Assembly: GCA_013695405.1 (NCBI GenBank)
Contig: JACDAO010000034.1
Coordinates: 1-6,668 of the forward strand
Direction: 5' to 3'
DNA from: Acidobacteriota bacterium
GTDB lineage: Bacteria; Acidobacteriota; Vicinamibacteria; Vicinamibacterales; Vicinamibacteraceae
Length of the DNA: 6,668 nucleotides
Both the position numbers and the translations under genes were made by a program. The notes under the pieces were generated by a model, which was given only the letters and a program-made list of their open reading frames with translations, did no database searches and was not told the origin of the DNA. Position 1 is the stretch's first letter. Every line of letters starts with the position of its first letter. Shown here piece by piece: positions 5,421 through 6,668 of this stretch.

Positions 5421-5828
5421 TCACGAAGCGATCCGGTGCGGCAGCAGGTGAATTGTGCCCAGTGTCGAGCGAAACTGCTCGACGTGCTGCTGCTCGATGG
5501 TACGGCGGCGTAGTGAACTCACGAGCGCCTGCATCTCCCGCGCGCCGTCCGTGTCTCGTCCATGGTTGGGCAGCAGCCAGAAAGCGGGCGGCTCGATCAA
5601 CGTCAGGGTCCGCACGCGGTCTCGATTCCCAAGCGCGAACACGATGGCGATGACGCCGCCGTGCGACATGCCAATCATGTCGGCCTGCGTGACGCCCTTC
5701 TCGTTCAGCGTGTTGTGCAGCGCCCGCACTTCAGACCCGATCGAGTACCCCTCGGGAAGGGCGCGGTCCTCGAGGCCGTACTGCACCGCCAGGCTTTGGA
5801 GGTTGATCACCCGCCGTGTCTTGGCCAA
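5421..5828 (-). pseudogene. Alpha/beta hydrolase core fragment, N- and C-terminally truncated
   Basis: 135 residues with the central part of an alpha/beta hydrolase: GYSIGSEVRAL (28-38), the nucleophile elbow IGMSHGG (52-58, Ser55), FALGNRDRVRTLTLIEPPAF (64-83). Full-length family members have about 250-280 residues. The first strands with the oxyanion-hole HG motif are missing upstream of 5828 in all three minus-strand frames. The polypeptide ends shortly after Gln119 without the region that would supply the catalytic Asp and His, so no hydrolase activity is expected. The TTG at 5826-5828 has AAGGAG (5835-5840) 6 nt upstream, a good ribosome site that may be chance or may let a shortened product be made. 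After about residue 121 the sequence no longer resembles the family, so the 3' break lies near 5465. Confidence 0.7.
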
Positions 5829-5840
5829 GACGCGCTCCTT

Positions 5841-6015
5841 CCGAGTCTGACGTACGGTACTCCTTTTGCGCCCGGTGCGGCACTACCCACGACGTCGCCT
5901 TCATCGCAGGAACCCCGTCGCACCGCAAGCCTTCGTGTGATTGGCAGACAAGCGCCCGCCCATCTACAGCGCGCCTGGCGCCTACATGGCTGCTGGCGGC
6001 CGGCGTGATCTGATT
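5841..6015. other. Intergenic region, nothing recognised
   Basis: No family-like reading frame. A plus-strand frame contains CARCGTTH, reminiscent of a zinc ribbon, but no second Cys pair follows. The missing N-terminal half of the hydrolase is not found here in any frame. Confidence 0.4.
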
Positions 6016-6020
6016 GCGTG

Positions 6021-6026
6021 TATAAA
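6021..6026 (+). promoter_or_regulatory. Candidate -10 box before the last membrane-protein gene
   Basis: TATAAA preceded by GTG; transcription would start near 6033. No TTGACA-like -35 at 16-18 bp. This is the only AT-rich -10 candidate in the spacer and sits well for a transcript carrying the GGAGGT at 6037-6042. Confidence 0.35.
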
Positions 6027-6049
6027 CAGGGACGTCGGAGGTGCCGCAA

Positions 6050-6097
6050 GTGGCAACAGCGTGCCCCGAGGTCCTGCTGCGACAATCTTATGAATGA
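6050..6097 (+). CDS. Possible 15-codon leader peptide coupled to the membrane-protein gene
   Basis: GTG at 6050 is preceded by a full GGAGGT Shine-Dalgarno (6037-6042) with a 7-nt spacer. The frame reads V(M)ATACPEVLLRQSYE and stops with TGA at 6095-6097, overlapping the ATG of the next gene (6090-6092) by eight bases. The downstream ATG lacks its own convincing ribosome site, so translational coupling would explain how it is initiated. There is no run of a single amino acid that would suggest classical attenuation. Coding status is inferred from the signals only. Confidence 0.4.
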   Translation: MATACPEVLLRQSYE

Positions 6098-6668
6098 GCA
6101 GCCATGGATGCTGAGGGCCGATACTGCGCGTGGGACATTCCCGAATGTGAACCGGCGCGTCGTCCTGAGCGTCCTGGTCTGGTGGGCCGCGGTTTTCTTC
6201 GTCGCTGGCCCAGTGGCTCTCCTGCTCCTGTTCGCGACGCAGTACGACGTGCGAACCGCGGCGGTGTTCACCGCAGTCCTCAGCCCGTTTGTCGTCCTCT
6301 GCCTCTTCATGCTCCGCATGGCCTTTCGGGAAACCATGCGGCTGGTTCGGTACCGCAGCTTGCAGCTTCGCCTCGAGACCTGCCCCGCGGTGCTAGGCGG
6401 GCGCCTTTCGGGTGCGGTTGCGGGCGCGACGGGCGTGCTGCACGAGGCGATGTCGTTCCGGTTGGTGTGCTGGCGCCGCTCCGGTGGTGACGGGGACGAC
6501 TACCTGCTGTGGGAGAAAGTCATGCAGGTTCCCAAGGGCTTCATTCGCCCCTCGGCTGGCACATCGTTGCCTTTCAACTTCTCGGTGCCCTCGACCTACG
6601 GGCCCACCGGCGGCGACGACCCAGAATCGTGTGGACGCTCACTGTAGAGGCGCCGGAAGGCGTGGTGG
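6090..6668 (+). CDS. Two-TM membrane protein of unknown function, apparent frameshift, runs off the window
   Basis: From the ATG at 6090 the frame gives 185 residues to a TAG at 6645-6647. TM1 spans about 24-48 (VVLSVLVWWAAVFFVAG and on), TM2 about 56-79 (AAVFTAVLSPFVVLCLFML). A soluble region follows, with SLQLRLETCPAVLGGRLSG, MSFRLVCWRR, YLLWEKVMQVP and PFNFSVPS. Related membrane proteins, as I recall them, continue here with a (R)IVWRL-V-A---G segment; in the next frame, from 6623, this sequence reads RIVWTLTVEAPEGVV to the window edge. One base is therefore missing near 6621-6623 (a CCC run), and the true gene likely continues past 6668. The GTG at 6018 would add an Arg/Cys-rich unlikely N-terminus and overlaps the -10 box, so I prefer 6090, reached by coupling to the leader peptide. 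Confidence 0.65.

Noticed and set aside
5816..6013. Possible zinc-ribbon peptide with CARCGTTH
   Set aside because: Only one Cys pair, no Shine-Dalgarno, and the rest of the frame is unlike protein.
1..6668. CRISPR array, tRNA, rRNA or a defence system
   Set aside because: No regularly spaced direct repeats, no cloverleaf or rRNA signature, and no nuclease, toxin-antitoxin or restriction motif was seen on either strand.

Overview
The window is GC-rich bacterial DNA that looks like an accessory, decaying region of an environmental genome. The lineage cannot be proved from the sequence. The best inference is Acidobacteriota (Vicinamibacteria-like) or a similar soil phylum. The basis is a TPR protein whose C-terminal half matches the tail common in acidobacterial sensor and TPR proteins, a KaiB-like fragment, and a second C-terminal fragment of a type I associate with acidobacterial TPR proteins. 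No rRNA, tRNA or CRISPR array was seen.

Layout: (1) 19-384, minus strand, C-terminal half of a decayed IS630-family transposase. (2) 385-2256, minus strand, an intact secreted multicopper oxidase of 623 residues whose copper-ligand halves come in the reverse of the usual order. (3) 2448-2570, minus strand, 5' end and orfA start of an IS3-family element. The oxidase therefore sits between two unrelated IS scars. (4) 2621-2977, plus strand, small basic hypothetical protein with a probable leaderless start. (5) 3213-3413, plus strand, 66-residue single-pass membrane protein with a Gly/Cys-rich tail. (6) 3489-4168, minus strand, frameshifted TPR gene remnant that abuts (7) 4171-4338, plus strand, a KaiB fragment lacking its N-terminus. 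This runs straight into (8) 4334-4826, plus strand, a frameshifted C-terminal domain fragment. (9) 4928-5293, plus strand, an intact small cupin gene with promoter and Shine-Dalgarno. (10) 5421-5828, minus strand, an alpha/beta hydrolase core missing both ends, convergent with the cupin and separated from it by a strong 12-bp hairpin. (11) 6090 to the window end, plus strand, a two-TM membrane protein preceded by a possible coupled leader peptide and carrying an apparent -1 frameshift at about 6621.

There is no coherent operon. The genes that look functional (oxidase, the 118- and 66-residue proteins, the cupin, perhaps the last membrane protein) appear to be single transcription units among truncated or frameshifted remnants. 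The most unusual signal is a short leader shared by the 66-residue membrane protein and the cupin, 1.7 kb apart. Both have a GCTAG-type -10 region, then about 11-12 nt later a hairpin with a UNCG-type loop, then CATTCG before the start codon. The stem is kept by G-U pairs in one copy and Watson-Crick pairs in the other. The second notable item is the rearranged multicopper oxidase. Several one-base frameshifts recur, so assembly indel error must be excluded before the region is called a gene graveyard.
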